64,000 nucleotides of DNA from Deinococcus aerophilus (GCF_014647075.1 NZ_BMOM01000004.1:124001-188000); one strand, 5' to 3'; positions 45,203 through 60,504 are shown, counted from the first letter of the stretch. Notes: a model not told the origin generated them from the sequence alone. Numbers and translations are program-made.

Positions 45203-46111
45203 ATGCGCGCCCTCCGCACCCCCGCCAAGTCCCTATCCCCGGCCCTGCCCCTGTTGCCGCTGCGCCGGCTGCTGGTGGTGTCGCGGCCCGCGCTGTGGAT
45301 CAATACCGTGGGCACGCTGGTGACCGGGGTGTGGCTGACCGGCCGGCTGTACACCCTGGACGCCGGGGTGCTGGCGCTGCTGCTGTACCTGACCCTGCCG
45401 TTTAACCTGCTGATCTATGGCCTGAATGACCTGAGTGACCGGGAGGAGGACGCCCGGTCGAGCCGCAAGGGTGGCTGGCAGGGAGCCCGCCTGACGGTGG
45501 CCGAGGCAGGCCCCCTGCTGCGCGCAACCCTGCTGCTGAACCTGCCGGTTCTGGCCGCATTGGCGCTGCTGTTGCCGCCCGCCGCCACCGCGCTGCTCCT
45601 GACGGCGGCGGCCCTGTTTGCGGCCTATAGCCTGCCGCCGCTGCGCCTCAAGGGCCGGCCGGTTCTCGACGGCCTGAGCAACGTGGCCTACGCCCTGCCG
45701 CTGGCGCTGCCCGCGCTGGCGCTGGGTACGGCGGTGCCGTGGGCCCCCCTGCTGGCGCTGATGGCCTACTCGGTGGGCAAGCACGCCTTTGACGCGGCGC
45801 AGGACATTCCCGCCGACCGGGCGGCGGGGACCCGTACGGTCGCCACCACCCTGGGCGTGCGCGGCACGGCGGCCTACGCCCTGGCATGGTTCGGGCTGGC
45901 CGGGGCGCTGTTGTGGCCAGTGTCGCAGGCCACAGCCGCCGCCCTGTGGCTGAGCTGCGGGGGTATGGCGCTCGCGCTGTTCTTCGTGCCCACTCCACAA
46001 CGCGCGGCCCGGCTGTATCCCCTGAGCATCGTCACACCGTGGGTGGTCGGTGCCGTGGCGGGGGTCGGGCTGGTGTACCTGCTTGCGCGCGGTCTGTGGA
46101 CCGGTGTCTGA
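45203..46111 (+). CDS. UbiA family prenyltransferase (carotenoid-linked)
   Basis: 302 residues, about nine membrane helices. The first Asp-rich motif is NDLSDREED and the second is [13 protein letters not shown], both needed for magnesium-prenyl diphosphate binding. UbiA proteins beside CrtI-like genes are often lycopene elongases or tail-modifying enzymes; in this setting a carotenoid or quinone substrate is likely. TACAAT ends 11 bases before the ATG; alternative starts upstream cannot be excluded. Its stop overlaps the next gene. Confidence 0.88.
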   Translation: MRALRTPAKSLSPALPLLPLRRLLVVSRPALWINTVGTLVTGVWLTGRLYTLDAGVLALLLYLTLPFNLLIYGLNDLSDREEDARSSRKGGWQGARLTVAEAGPLLRATLLLNLPVLAALALLLPPAATALLLTAAALFAAYSLPPLRLKGRPVLDGLSNVAYALPLALPALALGTAVPWAPLLALMAYSVGKHAFDAAQDIPADRAAGTRTVATTLGVRGTAAYALAWFGLAGALLWPVSQATAAALWLSCGGMALALFFVPTPQRAARLYPLSIVTPWVVGAVAGVGLVYLLARGLWTGV

Positions 46112-47468
46112 ACCGAGAAGGGCGCTGAACGTCGGCGTCCTGGGCGGTGGCGTGGCGGGACTGGCCCTTGCGGCGCTGCTCGCCGGGCGCGGGCACCGCG
46201 TGACCGTCTATGAGCGGGACCGGGCGGGGGGCAAGCTGCGGCGGGTCACGGTGGGGGGGCTGCCCTTCGACACCGGGCCGAGCCTGTTTACCTTTCCGGA
46301 GGTCTGGCATGCGTATCTGGACCGCCTGAACGAGCCTGATCCGCTGGCGCTGTGCCCGCTGCCCGGCGGCCTGGGACTGCACCACACCCCTTTCGGGCCG
46401 GTACCGTTGCCCGTGCCCCCGGGCCACCCGCTGGCTGCGGCCTGGACGGCGTACCATGAGCGCGCCGCGCCCCTTTTGCCGCACCTGCAGATCCTGCTGA
46501 CCACCCCGCCGCGCCTGCGGGACCCGGATTTTCGGCGGGCCAGCCGGGCGCTCCTGGGGGTGACCGGGCCGCACCCGACAGCCGCGCGCTGGCTGGCGGC
46601 CCGGCACCTGCCGCCCGCCCTGGCCCATGCGCTGGGCACCTATGCCCTGAACGCAGGGCTGTCCCCGCAGGACGCGCCCGCCCTGTACGCGCTGATTCCG
46701 GCGCTGGTGGGGCAAAACGTCTTTCGGCCAGCTGGAGGCATGGGCGCGTTGCTGGAGGCACTGCGGAGATTTGCGCGGGTCCGCGGCGCCCAGCTGCTCG
46801 AAGGCAAGGAGGTGACCGGCGTCAACGGTTCTCACCTGACGCTGAGCGGCGGCGAGGAGGTCCGGCACGACCTGCTCGTCAGCGCCGTGGACCCCCACCG
46901 GCTGGCGCAGTTGCGTGGCCTGCGTCCCCGCTCGCCGCTGCGAAGGCGCACGGTCGCCGGGCTCGCGCTGTACGCGGCGCTGCCCGCCCCTGCCCCGCTG
47001 CCGGCCACCAGCGTGCTGCCCCCGCGGGACTACCGGGTTTTTCGCGCGGCCGTGCAGGCCGGGGCACTGCCGCCCGATACCCTGGCGCTCGTTCACGCCG
47101 ATGGACCGCAACTGGCGGTTCTGCTCACTGTGCCGGCCACCGGCCTGCCGCTGGGGCCGGGGCATCCCTGGGTGCGCGGGCAGGTGCGGCGGGTCGAGCG
47201 GGTGCTGGGCGTGCCGGGCCTGCTGGACTCTGCCCAGGAGGTTCTGGCCCTCTCCCCAGCGCATTACGCGGTGGGAGGCCATCCCGGCGGGGCCATCTAC
47301 GGTGCGGCGCCGCCGTTCTGGCGCGGCGGGCCACTGCACCCCCAGCCGTACCGCGTCGCGCCGGGGCTGTGGCAGGTGGGCACCGGCGTGCATCCCGGCG
47401 GCGGTCTGCCCGCCATCCTGGGCGGCACGATGATCGTGGACCGGCTGCTGCGCGAACACGGCGTCTGA
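46104..47468 (+). CDS. CrtI-like carotenoid desaturase/isomerase flavoprotein
   Basis: 454 residues starting GTG, overlapping the prenyltransferase end by eight bases. The FAD motif [21 protein letters not shown] is followed by [18 protein letters not shown] and [12 protein letters not shown], as in phytoene desaturases, and the C-terminal motif [19 protein letters not shown] is also conserved. The substrate may be a carotenoid intermediate (CrtD/CrtI/CrtH type). It is shorter than typical CrtI near the middle. Confidence 0.88.
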   Translation: MSEPRRALNVGVLGGGVAGLALAALLAGRGHRVTVYERDRAGGKLRRVTVGGLPFDTGPSLFTFPEVWHAYLDRLNEPDPLALCPLPGGLGLHHTPFGPVPLPVPPGHPLAAAWTAYHERAAPLLPHLQILLTTPPRLRDPDFRRASRALLGVTGPHPTAARWLAARHLPPALAHALGTYALNAGLSPQDAPALYALIPALVGQNVFRPAGGMGALLEALRRFARVRGAQLLEGKEVTGVNGSHLTLSGGEEVRHDLLVSAVDPHRLAQLRGLRPRSPLRRRTVAGLALYAALPAPAPLPATSVLPPRDYRVFRAAVQAGALPPDTLALVHADGPQLAVLLTVPATGLPLGPGHPWVRGQVRRVERVLGVPGLLDSAQEVLALSPAHYAVGGHPGGAIYGAAPPFWRGGPLHPQPYRVAPGLWQVGTGVHPGGGLPAILGGTMIVDRLLREHGV

Positions 47469-47504
47469 GCGGCGTGGGGGTGGGATGCGGGGGGCGAACC
47501 ACAG

Positions 47505-47530
47505 AAAAAACCCCGCCGTGGGGCGGGGCT
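47505..47530 (-). terminator. Rho-independent terminator of pckA
   Basis: On the minus strand GCCCCGCC, a short loop, GGCGGGG, then TTTTTT. It lies 24 bases after the pckA stop and separates it from the convergent CrtI-like gene. Confidence 0.88.
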
Positions 47531-47553
47531 GCTTGAATTCTGGCCGTCGGCGC

Positions 47554-49146
<1,593 letters not shown>

Positions 49147-49185
49147 GGGAGACTCCTTGGGTGGCTCGTGTGGTCAGAAACTGCG

Positions 49186-49213
49186 CGGCGCAGATGGCTC
49201 GGCGCAGATGACT
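49186..49213. repeat. Two tandem 14-base units upstream of pckA
   Basis: CGGCGCAGATGGCT directly followed by CGGCGCAGATGACT, 40-67 bases before the pckA start codon. Only one position differs. Confidence 0.65.
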
Positions 49214-49348
49214 TAGTGTGCGGACGGACGCCCCAATTGTCGCCTGTGAAACGGTTCCAGACCAAGCTTTGGGGTGTTACATGGGGGGAGACAACAGCCG
49301 GATGTGTCCGGCCAGCACAGACGCGGCGCGCGGCGGACCGCTACGGCA

Positions 49349-49387
49349 AACGCCAGGTGCTCGACCCTGAGGTCTGTGCCTGGCGTT
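49349..49387. terminator. Nested 9-base inverted repeat after the coiled-coil protein gene
   Basis: Arms AACGCCAGG (49349-49357) and CCTGGCGTT (49379-49387), with a nested GACC/GGTC stem. On the minus strand it ends in only three Ts. It is in the right place to end the gene at 49430. Confidence 0.5.
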
Positions 49388-49429
49388 CGCGCTGTCCTCC
49401 CCCCGGTGAGCGGGAGGGTCCGGTGGAAA

Positions 49430-50623
49430 TCAGTTGGTCTTGTGCTTCGGCTCCTGATCCTGGTCCTTCTTGTCCGGCGTGTTGGAGGTCTTGGGACCGT
49501 CCTTGCCGGGATGTTCCTCGGCCTGGGTGCGGGCGGCAGCCGGTGAATCGGGAGCCACCGAGGCGCCCCAGTTCGCGCCGCTGGTACCCGCCTGCGTGGA
49601 CTTCGCGGCGCCGGGTGCTGGGGTGGCCTTGGGTTCCTCGATGTCCTCAAGCCACGCCGAGCCGATCAGGTTGCGGGCGCTGCGGCTGAAGCTGTGCAGG
49701 CTCTGGGCCGCCTCAGGGCTAACCGATTCCACCGCCGAGAGGATGCCCCGGCGCGCGGCGGGCACCCGGGCAAGTACCACGGCGCCGGTGCCCAGCAGGG
49801 CCAGCGCCACCAGCGGGCCGCCCGCACCGCTGCCCCGGTCGCTGCGGCGGGCCAGTCGGGCCTGTTTTTCCAGCACCTTCAGCTCGCGGCCCAGCTGCTT
49901 TTGCAGGGGGGCAACGCGCTTCTCGACTGCCTTTTCCAGCTTGGCCGGCTGCCAGTTGCTGTGTGCCGAGCGCAGTTCCCGCTCGGCCTGACGGCGGGCG
50001 TGGCTCAGCGAGCGCTCGGCGCGGCGGCGGCGCTGCTCCAGCGTGTCGCCGGTCTCACCGATCACCTCCTGCACCCGTTCCTGAAGGCTGCCCAGCCAGT
50101 CCAGGCCGTGTTCGTGCACGTCGGCCAGGGCGTGTCCGGCGCTCTTGCGTGCGGCGATCAGGGCAACGGCAGCCTGTTTGCCGCTTTCGTGGGAGAGGTC
50201 CTGAGCGTGGTCACTGAGCACGGCGGCCCGGTCCTGCGCGGTCGCGGCCAGGTCAGCGGCCCGTTCCTGGGCGGCGGCGGCCAGCGTGGCGGCCGTTTCG
50301 CGGGCGGTGCCGAGCAGGGCCTGGGCGCGCGGGGCTCCCTCGTCCCGCAGGGTTTCCAGGGTGGCGGCTCCGCGCTTGGCGGCCTCCTGGGCAAGCACCT
50401 GGGCCTCGTGGGTCAGGTGCAGCGCCGCTCCCTGGGCGTGGATGGCGGCGTCGGTCAGCGCGGGCTTGACGGTCTCGTCCAGCGTGACCTGGGCGTCGTG
50501 CAGGGCGTGGCGCGTGCCCCCGACCAGCGAGCGGCGGACATCCTTGTTCAGGGCCAGCGCGGCCAGCCCTCCGAGGAACAGCAGGCTGCGCTTGCTGACG
50601 CCGCCGGTAGATTCATGGTTCAT
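49430..50623 (-). CDS. Large coiled-coil/LEA-like membrane-associated protein
   Basis: 397 residues, not an enzyme I recognise. An N-terminal hydrophobic stretch (SLLFLGGLAALALNKD) is followed by about 200 residues of helix rich in Ala, Gln, Arg and Glu with 11-residue-like repeats (AQERAADLAATAQDRAAVL). A second hydrophobic segment (VALALLGTGAVVLARV) lies near residue 290, and the tail is polar, low-complexity and lysine-rich. A good AAGGAG site precedes the ATG. The composition fits a membrane-tethered stress or envelope protein. Confidence 0.7.
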   Translation of the reverse strand: MNHESTGGVSKRSLLFLGGLAALALNKDVRRSLVGGTRHALHDAQVTLDETVKPALTDAAIHAQGAALHLTHEAQVLAQEAAKRGAATLETLRDEGAPRAQALLGTARETAATLAAAAQERAADLAATAQDRAAVLSDHAQDLSHESGKQAAVALIAARKSAGHALADVHEHGLDWLGSLQERVQEVIGETGDTLEQRRRRAERSLSHARRQAERELRSAHSNWQPAKLEKAVEKRVAPLQKQLGRELKVLEKQARLARRSDRGSGAGGPLVALALLGTGAVVLARVPAARRGILSAVESVSPEAAQSLHSFSRSARNLIGSAWLEDIEEPKATPAPGAAKSTQAGTSGANWGASVAPDSPAAARTQAEEHPGKDGPKTSNTPDKKDQDQEPKHKTN

Positions 50624-50843
50624 GTGGACTCCTTTTTGCGTCCGCCGCGTCCTCGTGGTTGGGCAGGCAACGGACAGTACGGTCATTGTGGCGGGCTTTG
50701 CTCGGGGCAATGTGGGGGAAATGTAACGGAGGATTCATGATCGGTGAGAAAATGACCGCACCTTTCTGAAGGCCGACCGTTCGGTGGGGGCGGCGGCGCG
50801 TGAATCAAGAATCAACTCCCAGACCGCAGGCCTGTCCAGACCC

Positions 50844-50849
50844 TACACT
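50844..50849 (+). promoter_or_regulatory. -10 box, recN (leaderless)
   Basis: TACACT, seven bases before the GTG at 50857. Confidence 0.6.
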
Positions 50850-50856
50850 GCGCAGC

Positions 50857-52545
<1,689 letters not shown>

Positions 52546-52627
52546 GCGCCTACACCGGCCTCCGGCTGTGGAGGCCAGATGTGCATTTGCACAAGGCGGC
52601 CTTCAGTCGGCCGTCAGCCCGGCTGCC

Positions 52628-52633
52628 TAAGCT
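52628..52633 (+). promoter_or_regulatory. -10 box, PrcB-like lipoprotein gene
   Basis: TAAGCT, six bases before the ATG. Confidence 0.5.
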
Positions 52634-52639
52634 GACAGC

Positions 52640-53722
52640 ATGAAGAAAACCCTCCTGCCCGGTCTGCTGCTCAGCGTGGGCCTGCTGAGTGCCTGCACCA
52701 TGACCGGTCCCGGCAACCTGAAAGTTCACGAGGCGCTGCTGTATGGCGGCGCGCAGGAACGCATCGTGTGGGTGTACGGCACCCTGAGCGGCGGCGCAGC
52801 GGGCAGCCTCAAGCTCGGTGACGTGACGGCCGATCTGCGGGCCCAGGTCGAGGACCCGGTCGCGGTGCCCGGCACGCTCAGCGTGAACGGCAAGGCCACC
52901 TACCGCATTCCCACCTCGCCGCTGAGTCCTCCCCTCAATGTGGTTCGCCGGGCGGACGGGACCTTCGAGATCACCGCTCCCGGTACACCCGCCCTGAGCG
53001 CCGTGTACTTCACTGATGGCACCGGCTGGAGCAAGCTCAGCGGCTTGGCGGGACCGGTGCGCGGCGTGGCGGTCAACGGCTTGCAAGGAGTGGGGCAGCT
53101 GACCGACGCGGAAGCTGGGGTGCTGAGCAAGGCCCTGCTCGGCCAGGGCGCGCTGGCCGTGGGCGTGCTGGCGACCCCGCCCGCCGCCGACGCGCCGCTG
53201 GCCGTGGAGCCGGCGCCCAGCGAGTACCGCCGCACCGCCCTGTACATCCTGCCCAACGTCGCCACGGTCCCGGGCAGCCTGCGGCCTCCGGCCCCGACCG
53301 CTCCGCCCTCAGGAGGCACCGTGAGCTTCAGCGAACTCGCCAGCGGAACACAGTCGGGAGCCGGCGAGGCCACGGTGCAGCTGGCCACTACCCCGGCCGC
53401 CGCCCGGGCGCTGTACGCCACCGCCTACGCCCGCCAGACCGGGGCCCCGGCCGCTCCAGACCCGAACGGAGGCACGCTCGTCGGCGTGTTCCTGGGACAG
53501 CGCTCCACCGGCGGCTACGGCGTGAGCATCGTCGGGGCCCGCGCCTCGGGCGACACCCTGGTCCTGACCGCGCAGCTGCGGGCGCCGGCTCCCGGAGCGA
53601 TCACCACCCAGGCCCTGACCAGCCCGTGGACCATCGTGCGGGTGGAAGGCACCTACCGCACGGTGACGGTGGTGGATTCGCAGGGTCAGCCCCTGCCTTC
53701 GGGCGGCGGCTCGGTCCGCTAG
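52640..53722 (+). CDS. Lipoprotein with PrcB-like C-terminal domain
   Basis: 360 residues. A lipobox LLSAC ends the signal peptide, so it is membrane-anchored outside. An N-terminal beta-rich domain is followed by a proline-rich linker and a C-terminal domain with GGTLVGVFLGQRSTGGYGVS and TTQALTSPWTIVRV, typical of PrcB_C domains linked to Treponema protease complexes. Function here is unknown. TAAGCT lies six bases before the ATG. Confidence 0.8.
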   Translation: MKKTLLPGLLLSVGLLSACTMTGPGNLKVHEALLYGGAQERIVWVYGTLSGGAAGSLKLGDVTADLRAQVEDPVAVPGTLSVNGKATYRIPTSPLSPPLNVVRRADGTFEITAPGTPALSAVYFTDGTGWSKLSGLAGPVRGVAVNGLQGVGQLTDAEAGVLSKALLGQGALAVGVLATPPAADAPLAVEPAPSEYRRTALYILPNVATVPGSLRPPAPTAPPSGGTVSFSELASGTQSGAGEATVQLATTPAAARALYATAYARQTGAPAAPDPNGGTLVGVFLGQRSTGGYGVSIVGARASGDTLVLTAQLRAPAPGAITTQALTSPWTIVRVEGTYRTVTVVDSQGQPLPSGGGSVR

Positions 53723-53750
53723 GACTGTCCGGAACAGCCTCCCTGGGCCA

Positions 53751-54188
53751 TCAGCCCTGGGGGCGCCGTCTGCGCAGCGCTGAGGCGGGCAAGACAGGGC
53801 GGCTGCGGTCGCGCAGGGCTGGGCGGCCCGGACCGCCCAGCACCACCGCCACGCTGCCCACCACCAGCAGGGCCATGACCTGCAGGGCAGCGGGTTCGGG
53901 CCATCTGCCCATCAGCAGCGGGGGCACACCGAGCAGCAGGGTCATGGCGGCAAGCGTGCCCGCCAGCCCCCGGGCTCCCAGGCCCAGGGCGAGCAGCGGA
54001 CCGCCCACCAGTTCCAGCACCGCCGCCAGAGGCACCGTCAGCAGCGGCAACGGCACGCCTGCGGCCTGCGCGTCTGCCGTCAGGCGGCCCAATCCCACCT
54101 CGAAAATCCTCTCGAAGCCGTGCCACGCAAAGATCAGCCCCACCGTTATGCGGACCAGGGCCAGGGCTGCGTCGGGGTGCAGCTTCAT
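53751..54188 (-). CDS. DoxX family membrane protein
   Basis: 145 residues with about four membrane helices (the first at ALVRITVGLIFAWHGFERIF). The family includes quinone- or redox-linked proteins. The start is the ATG eight bases after TACACT; an upstream ATG would add seven residues that overlap the promoter box. The tail is basic (RRRRPQG). Confidence 0.85.
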   Translation of the reverse strand: MKLHPDAALALVRITVGLIFAWHGFERIFEVGLGRLTADAQAAGVPLPLLTVPLAAVLELVGGPLLALGLGARGLAGTLAAMTLLLGVPPLLMGRWPEPAALQVMALLVVGSVAVVLGGPGRPALRDRSRPVLPASALRRRRPQG

Positions 54189-54196
54189 GTGCTGCC

Positions 54197-54202
54197 AGTG
54201 TA
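54197..54202 (-). promoter_or_regulatory. -10 box, DoxX gene
   Basis: TACACT, eight bases before the ATG. Confidence 0.5.
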
Positions 54203-54247
54203 ATCGCAAGACAGGCGGCCCGTTGAAAAGAAAAGTTGAAAAGCAGA

Positions 54248-54273
54248 AAAGGCGGCCCCATGGGGCCGCCTTT
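54248..54273 (-). terminator. Perfect 26-base palindromic terminator of the BMP-type gene
   Basis: A perfect palindrome with arms 54248-54260 and 54261-54273, followed on the minus strand by TTTTCTGCTTTTC. It lies 23 bases after the stop. Confidence 0.85.
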
Positions 54274-54295
54274 GCACAACTGTCGTGACGGAACC

Positions 54296-55393
<1,098 letters not shown>

Positions 55394-55450
55394 GGTGAAT
55401 CCTCCGGTCTGAAACTCGCCCGGTCTGGGGCGTTGTGGTTGCTTAGACAG

Positions 55451-55456
55451 AGTATA
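55451..55456 (-). promoter_or_regulatory. -10 box of the BMP-type gene
   Basis: TATACT on the minus strand, about 57 bases before the ATG. No clear -35 box is seen. Confidence 0.5.
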
Positions 55457-55619
55457 CGAAAAGCGGGAGGCTGCCCATCCCACGCAGCTCACCTTCCTGG
55501 GGGGGCGGTGCCGTGTTCGGGTGTGAGCCATATTGAGGCTGCCTTTAGTCTTGTACTCGCCTCTGGTACACGTTCCGTAGGTGAACCATTCCGTCCCCAG
55601 GCAAACAGAGCCGGGGTGC

Positions 55620-55625
55620 TACGCT
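55620..55625 (+). promoter_or_regulatory. -10 box, ligA (leaderless)
   Basis: TACGCT, six bases before the ATG. Confidence 0.55.
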
Positions 55626-55631
55626 GAGCGC

Positions 55632-57725
55632 ATGGATCAGGCCGAGTTCGACCCCCATGAATTTGAACGCTACCTCACCCTGAGTGCCGAGATCGGCCGC
55701 CACAACCGCGCGTACCACGAGCAGGATTCGCCCACCATCCCCGACAGCGAGTACGACGCCCTGGTGCGCCGCCTGCGTGCCCTGGAGGCCGAGCATCCGG
55801 ACTGGGCCGCGCGGGCGGCGCAGGCGGCGGGCGCACAGGCCAGTCCCGCGCAGGCGGTGGGGGGAGCGCCCAGCGCGGCCTTTCAGCAGGTGAACCATCC
55901 CACGCCCATGACCAGCCTGGACAACGTGTTCGACGATGCCGAGCTGGGTGAGTGGCGTGAACGGCTGGCCCGCGCCCTGAACCTGCCGCCCGAGCACGAC
56001 GCCCTGACCTTCACGGGCGAGCTGAAGATCGACGGCCTGAGCGTCAACCTGTATTACCGTGACGGCGAATTGCAGTGGGCCGCCACGCGCGGCAACGGTA
56101 CGACGGGCGAGATCGTGACCGCGCAGGTGGCGACGGTGCCGGGCATTCCCAGGGCCCTGCCGGGCCTGACGGGAGAACTGGAGGTGCGCGGCGAGGTGTA
56201 CATGGGCCGCGCCGACTTTGCGGCCTACAACGCGCAGGCCGAAGAACTGGGCACGCCGCTGCTCAAGAATCCCCGCAACGGCGCGGCGGGGGCCCTGCGC
56301 CAGAAGGACCCGGAAGTCACGCGCACCCGCAATCTCAAAGCCATCTTCTACGCGCTGGGCAAACGCGACGGCGTGCCCGCCCGCACTCAGGAAGAGGTCC
56401 TGGCTTGGCTCAGCGCCCAGGGCTTTCCGGTGAGCGCCTACAGCGAAACGCTGCAGGGCATCGGGGCGGCCGCCGACTACCACGCCCGCATGACCGCCCG
56501 GCGGCAGGACTTCGAGTTCGACGCTGACGGCACCGTGTTCAAGCTCGATCCGCTGCGGTTGCAGGAGGAGGCGGGTTTTACCAGCCGCGCTCCGCGCTGG
56601 GCGGTGGCCTACAAATTCTCAGTGGAAGAGGTCGAGACCGTGCTGGAAAGCATCACGGTCAATGTGGGGCGCACCGGCAAGCTCACCCCGCTGGCCCACC
56701 TCTCGCCGCGCCTGATTGAGGGCAGTACCGTCAGCAAGGCGACGCTTCACAATCAGGATTTTGTGCGCGATCTGGACCTGCACCTTGGCGATACGGTGGT
56801 TGTCCGCAAATCCGGCGGTGTGATTCCGCAGATCATGCGGGTGGTTACAGAAAAGCGGCCCGCCGACGCTTCTCCCTTCGTCTTTCCTGACCACTGTCCC
56901 GAATGTGGCCACGCGGTGGTGCGTGATCCCGAGGACGCCAACACCTACTGCGTCAATCCGGTGTGCCCAGCGCAGACCTTCAGGCTGGTGCAGTACTTCG
57001 TGTCGCGCGGCGCGATGGACATTCAGGGCGTGGGCGAGAAGTTGATCGCGCAGCTTCTGACCCTGGGCCTGATCCACGATCCCGCCGACCTGTACGCGCT
57101 CTCGGCCGAGACGCTGGCCGGGCTGGAGCGCGGCGGCGAGAAGAAGGCGCAGAACATCCTGGCCGAGCTGGAGGCGAGCAAGACCCGTCCGCTGTGGCGG
57201 CTGATCAATGCGCTGGGGCTGGACCACGTGGGCGAGCGCAATGCACAGGCGCTGGCGAATGCGTTCGGAACCCTGGACGCCCTGATGGCCGCCACTCCCG
57301 AGGAGATCGAGGCGGTGCCGGGCCTGGGCAAGGTGATCGGGGCCAGCGTGGCCATGGCCCTCAAGGAAGAGCATTACGTGCGTCTGCTGGACAAACTCCG
57401 GGCGGCGGGCGTGAACCCGCAGCAGGAAGAAGTGCGCCGGGGCGAGCAGCTCCGTGGCCTGAACTTCGTGATCACCGGTACCCTGACCCGCCCGCGCGAC
57501 GAGATCAAGGCGCAGCTGGAGGCCGCCGGGGGCCGCGTGACCGGCAGCGTGACCGGCAAGACCTCCTACCTGATTGCCGGGGCCGAGGCCGGCAGCAAGC
57601 TGGCCCGCGCCCAGGAACTCGGCGTCGAGGTGCTGGATGAGGCGGGGCTGGCGGCCCTGCTGCGCGGGCGGCAGGTGCCCGGCACTCAGGAGACCCAGGA
57701 GCCGCCCGGCGCCGGCGACGAATAA
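55632..57725 (+). CDS. ligA: NAD-dependent DNA ligase
   Basis: 697 residues. The adenylated Lys is in [16 protein letters not shown]. The OB domain, the zinc finger (CPECGHAV then CVNPVC), helix-hairpin-helix repeats and a C-terminal BRCT domain ([17 protein letters not shown]) follow in order. It seals nicks in replication and repair. TACGCT ends six bases before the ATG. Confidence 0.97.
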   Translation: MDQAEFDPHEFERYLTLSAEIGRHNRAYHEQDSPTIPDSEYDALVRRLRALEAEHPDWAARAAQAAGAQASPAQAVGGAPSAAFQQVNHPTPMTSLDNVFDDAELGEWRERLARALNLPPEHDALTFTGELKIDGLSVNLYYRDGELQWAATRGNGTTGEIVTAQVATVPGIPRALPGLTGELEVRGEVYMGRADFAAYNAQAEELGTPLLKNPRNGAAGALRQKDPEVTRTRNLKAIFYALGKRDGVPARTQEEVLAWLSAQGFPVSAYSETLQGIGAAADYHARMTARRQDFEFDADGTVFKLDPLRLQEEAGFTSRAPRWAVAYKFSVEEVETVLESITVNVGRTGKLTPLAHLSPRLIEGSTVSKATLHNQDFVRDLDLHLGDTVVVRKSGGVIPQIMRVVTEKRPADASPFVFPDHCPECGHAVVRDPEDANTYCVNPVCPAQTFRLVQYFVSRGAMDIQGVGEKLIAQLLTLGLIHDPADLYALSAETLAGLERGGEKKAQNILAELEASKTRPLWRLINALGLDHVGERNAQALANAFGTLDALMAATPEEIEAVPGLGKVIGASVAMALKEEHYVRLLDKLRAAGVNPQQEEVRRGEQLRGLNFVITGTLTRPRDEIKAQLEAAGGRVTGSVTGKTSYLIAGAEAGSKLARAQELGVEVLDEAGLAALLRGRQVPGTQETQEPPGAGDE

Positions 57726-57838
57726 CGGCTGCCGGGCATTTTGCCCCCGCGTCCACAACCTGCACGCCACAACCTATAAACTGTCGGTCATTGGCGCGGC
57801 GTTTTGAGTCTGCCGCGCGTGGAGGCACGTTCCAAATT

Positions 57839-58197
57839 ATGGCAAGCAACCCTGCAAATCAATCCGAGGTCGAGATCAGCAAGAGCGTCCTGATGGACAT
57901 CGCCGACACCACCGTCGCGGGCATCGAGGGTACCGAGGTCGCGGGCGCCCCGCTGAACATGGGCGAGGTGCTGCGCAACCAGAGCGGCACGCGCAAATCC
58001 CGCGCCCTGCGCGTGACCCGTGAGGGCGGCACCGTCAACGTGGACGTGGGCCTGAATGTGGACTACGGTCAGAATCTGGTGGGGGTCTCTCAGCAGGTCC
58101 AGCGCGCCGTGAGCGAGAACATCGAACTGATGACCGGCCTGAAGGTCCGGGCCGTGAACGTGACGGTGCAGGGCGTGTGCCTGCCCAAGGGGCACTC

Positions 58198-58201
<4 letters not shown>
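57839..58201 (+). CDS. Asp23/Gls24 family protein
   Basis: 120 residues. It begins [20 protein letters not shown] and ends with [22 protein letters not shown], the Asp23 pattern. In Gram-positive bacteria such proteins attach to the membrane via partners; in Deinococcus the role is unknown. GGAGG is rather far (13 bases) from the ATG; TATAAA stands about 65 bases upstream. It leads the nusB-folD operon. Confidence 0.85.
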
Positions 58202-58703
<502 letters not shown>

Positions 58704-58707
<4 letters not shown>

Positions 58708-59606
58708 GCGCGCGGGTCCTGGCCGGCCCGCCCACTGCCGAGGCGCTGCTGCGGGACGCCGCCCAGCGCGCAGGCCGGCTGCCGGCCGTGCCCCATCTGG
58801 CCATCGTGCGGGTGGGGGAGGATCCGGCCAGCGTGAGTTACGTGCGCGGCAAGGCGCGCAAGGCCGGGGAGGTGGGGCTGCGCAGCACCGTTCACGTGTT
58901 GCCGGAAACCGCGTCACAGGCCGAACTGCTCGCCCTGATCGCCGCCCTGAATACCGACGACGACGTGAACGGCTTGCTGGTGCAGCTGCCGTTGCCTGCC
59001 CACATTGCCGAGGCGGCCGTGCTGCATGCCATTGATCCGCGTAAGGATGTGGACGGCTTTCATCCGCTGAACGTCGGCGAACTGTGGGCGGGCCGCCCGT
59101 CGCTGACGCCATGTACGCCCGCCGGCATCCTGTTTCTGTTGCGCCACCACGCCATTCCCCTCAGTGGTACGCGGGCTGTGATTGTGGGCCGCAGCTCTCT
59201 GGTGGGCCGACCGCTCGCCGCGCTGCTGCTGGAGGCGGACGCCACCGTGACCGTCGCGCACAGCCGCACCCGGGACCTGGGGAGTGTGACGCGCGCAGCC
59301 GACCTGCTGGTGGTGGCCGTGGGTCAGCCGGGCCTGATCACGCCGGACATGGTCAAGCCCGGCGCCACCGTTATTGACGTGGGCATCAACCGGGTGGTGG
59401 ACGCGCAGGGCAAGGGGCATCTGGTAGGCGACGTGCATCCGGACGTGGCCGGGGTCGCCGGGGCGCTGACGCCTGTGCCCGGGGGCGTCGGGCCGCTGAC
59501 GGTGGCGCAGTTGCTGGCGAACACCGTTCATGCCGCCGAATTGCAGGCCGCCGGTCACCTTCAGAGCGGCACGTCATCCGGGGACCGTGGTGAATTCGTT
59601 CGCTGA
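58704..59606 (+). CDS. folD: Bifunctional methylenetetrahydrofolate dehydrogenase/cyclohydrolase
   Basis: 300 residues, normal length. It interconverts methylene- and formyl-tetrahydrofolate. [13 protein letters not shown] holds the catalytic Lys region, [10 protein letters not shown] and [15 protein letters not shown] are signatures, and [16 protein letters not shown] is the NADP site. The GTG start overlaps the nusB stop (GTGA). Confidence 0.95.
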
Positions 59607-60048
59607 GCTGATGAGCAACCGCTGGCTGTGGACGGCCATTCTGGCGTCCACCAGCGCGCAGCTCATCAAGGTGTTTCTGATCCTGCTCATTGAACGGCGC
59701 TGGCGCCCCGCCGCCTTCATGGAAACGGGTGGCATGCCCAGCAGCCACAGCGCGATGGTCGCGGCCCTGACCACCGGTGTGGCCCTGAGCGAGGGCATGG
59801 GCAGTCCTTCTTTTGCCATCAGTGCGGTGTTTGCCCTGATCGTGATGTACGACGCGACCGGCGTGCGCCATGCGAGCGGGCAACAGGGTGCGCTGCTCAA
59901 TGAGCTGGTTCAGGAGCTGCGCGACGTGGTGCGTGCGGGGTTTGCGCCCCTGCCGGTGCGGGTGCTGCTGGGCCACACCTATCTGGAAGTCCTGATGGGC
60001 ATTCTGGTGGGCATCGGAGCGGGATTCCTGGCCTTCCGGGTGATCTGA
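59590..60048 (+). CDS. Divergent PAP2 family membrane protein (DUF212)
   Basis: 152 residues, about four membrane helices. [18 protein letters not shown] and [13 protein letters not shown] are the DUF212 signatures related to PAP2 acid phosphatases. It overlaps the folD end by 17 bases. GTG at 59590 is chosen, but GTG 59587 or ATG 59611 are possible starts. Confidence 0.85.
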   Translation: MNSFAELMSNRWLWTAILASTSAQLIKVFLILLIERRWRPAAFMETGGMPSSHSAMVAALTTGVALSEGMGSPSFAISAVFALIVMYDATGVRHASGQQGALLNELVQELRDVVRAGFAPLPVRVLLGHTYLEVLMGILVGIGAGFLAFRVI

Positions 60049-60059
60049 AGCCGCAAATA

Positions 60060-60106
60060 CGGACGCGGACAGCGGAGACCGTAGAGGTCAGCGCTGTCCG
60101 CGTCCG
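60060..60106. terminator. 14-base inverted repeat between convergent genes
   Basis: Arms 60060-60073 and 60093-60106 pair perfectly around 19 bases, between the DUF212 gene and the convergent gene at 60113. No T tract. Confidence 0.6.
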
Positions 60107-60112
60107 GCCCGG

Positions 60113-60490
<378 letters not shown>

Positions 60491-60498
60491 GTGGGCTC

Positions 60499-60504
60499 AG
60501 CATA
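60499..60504 (-). promoter_or_regulatory. -10 box, hypothetical gene at 60113
   Basis: TATGCT, eight bases before the ATG. Confidence 0.5.

Noticed and set aside
54248..54273. The 26-base palindrome as a protein-binding operator
   Set aside because: It lies just after a stop codon and is followed by a T-rich run on the minus strand, so a terminator explains it.
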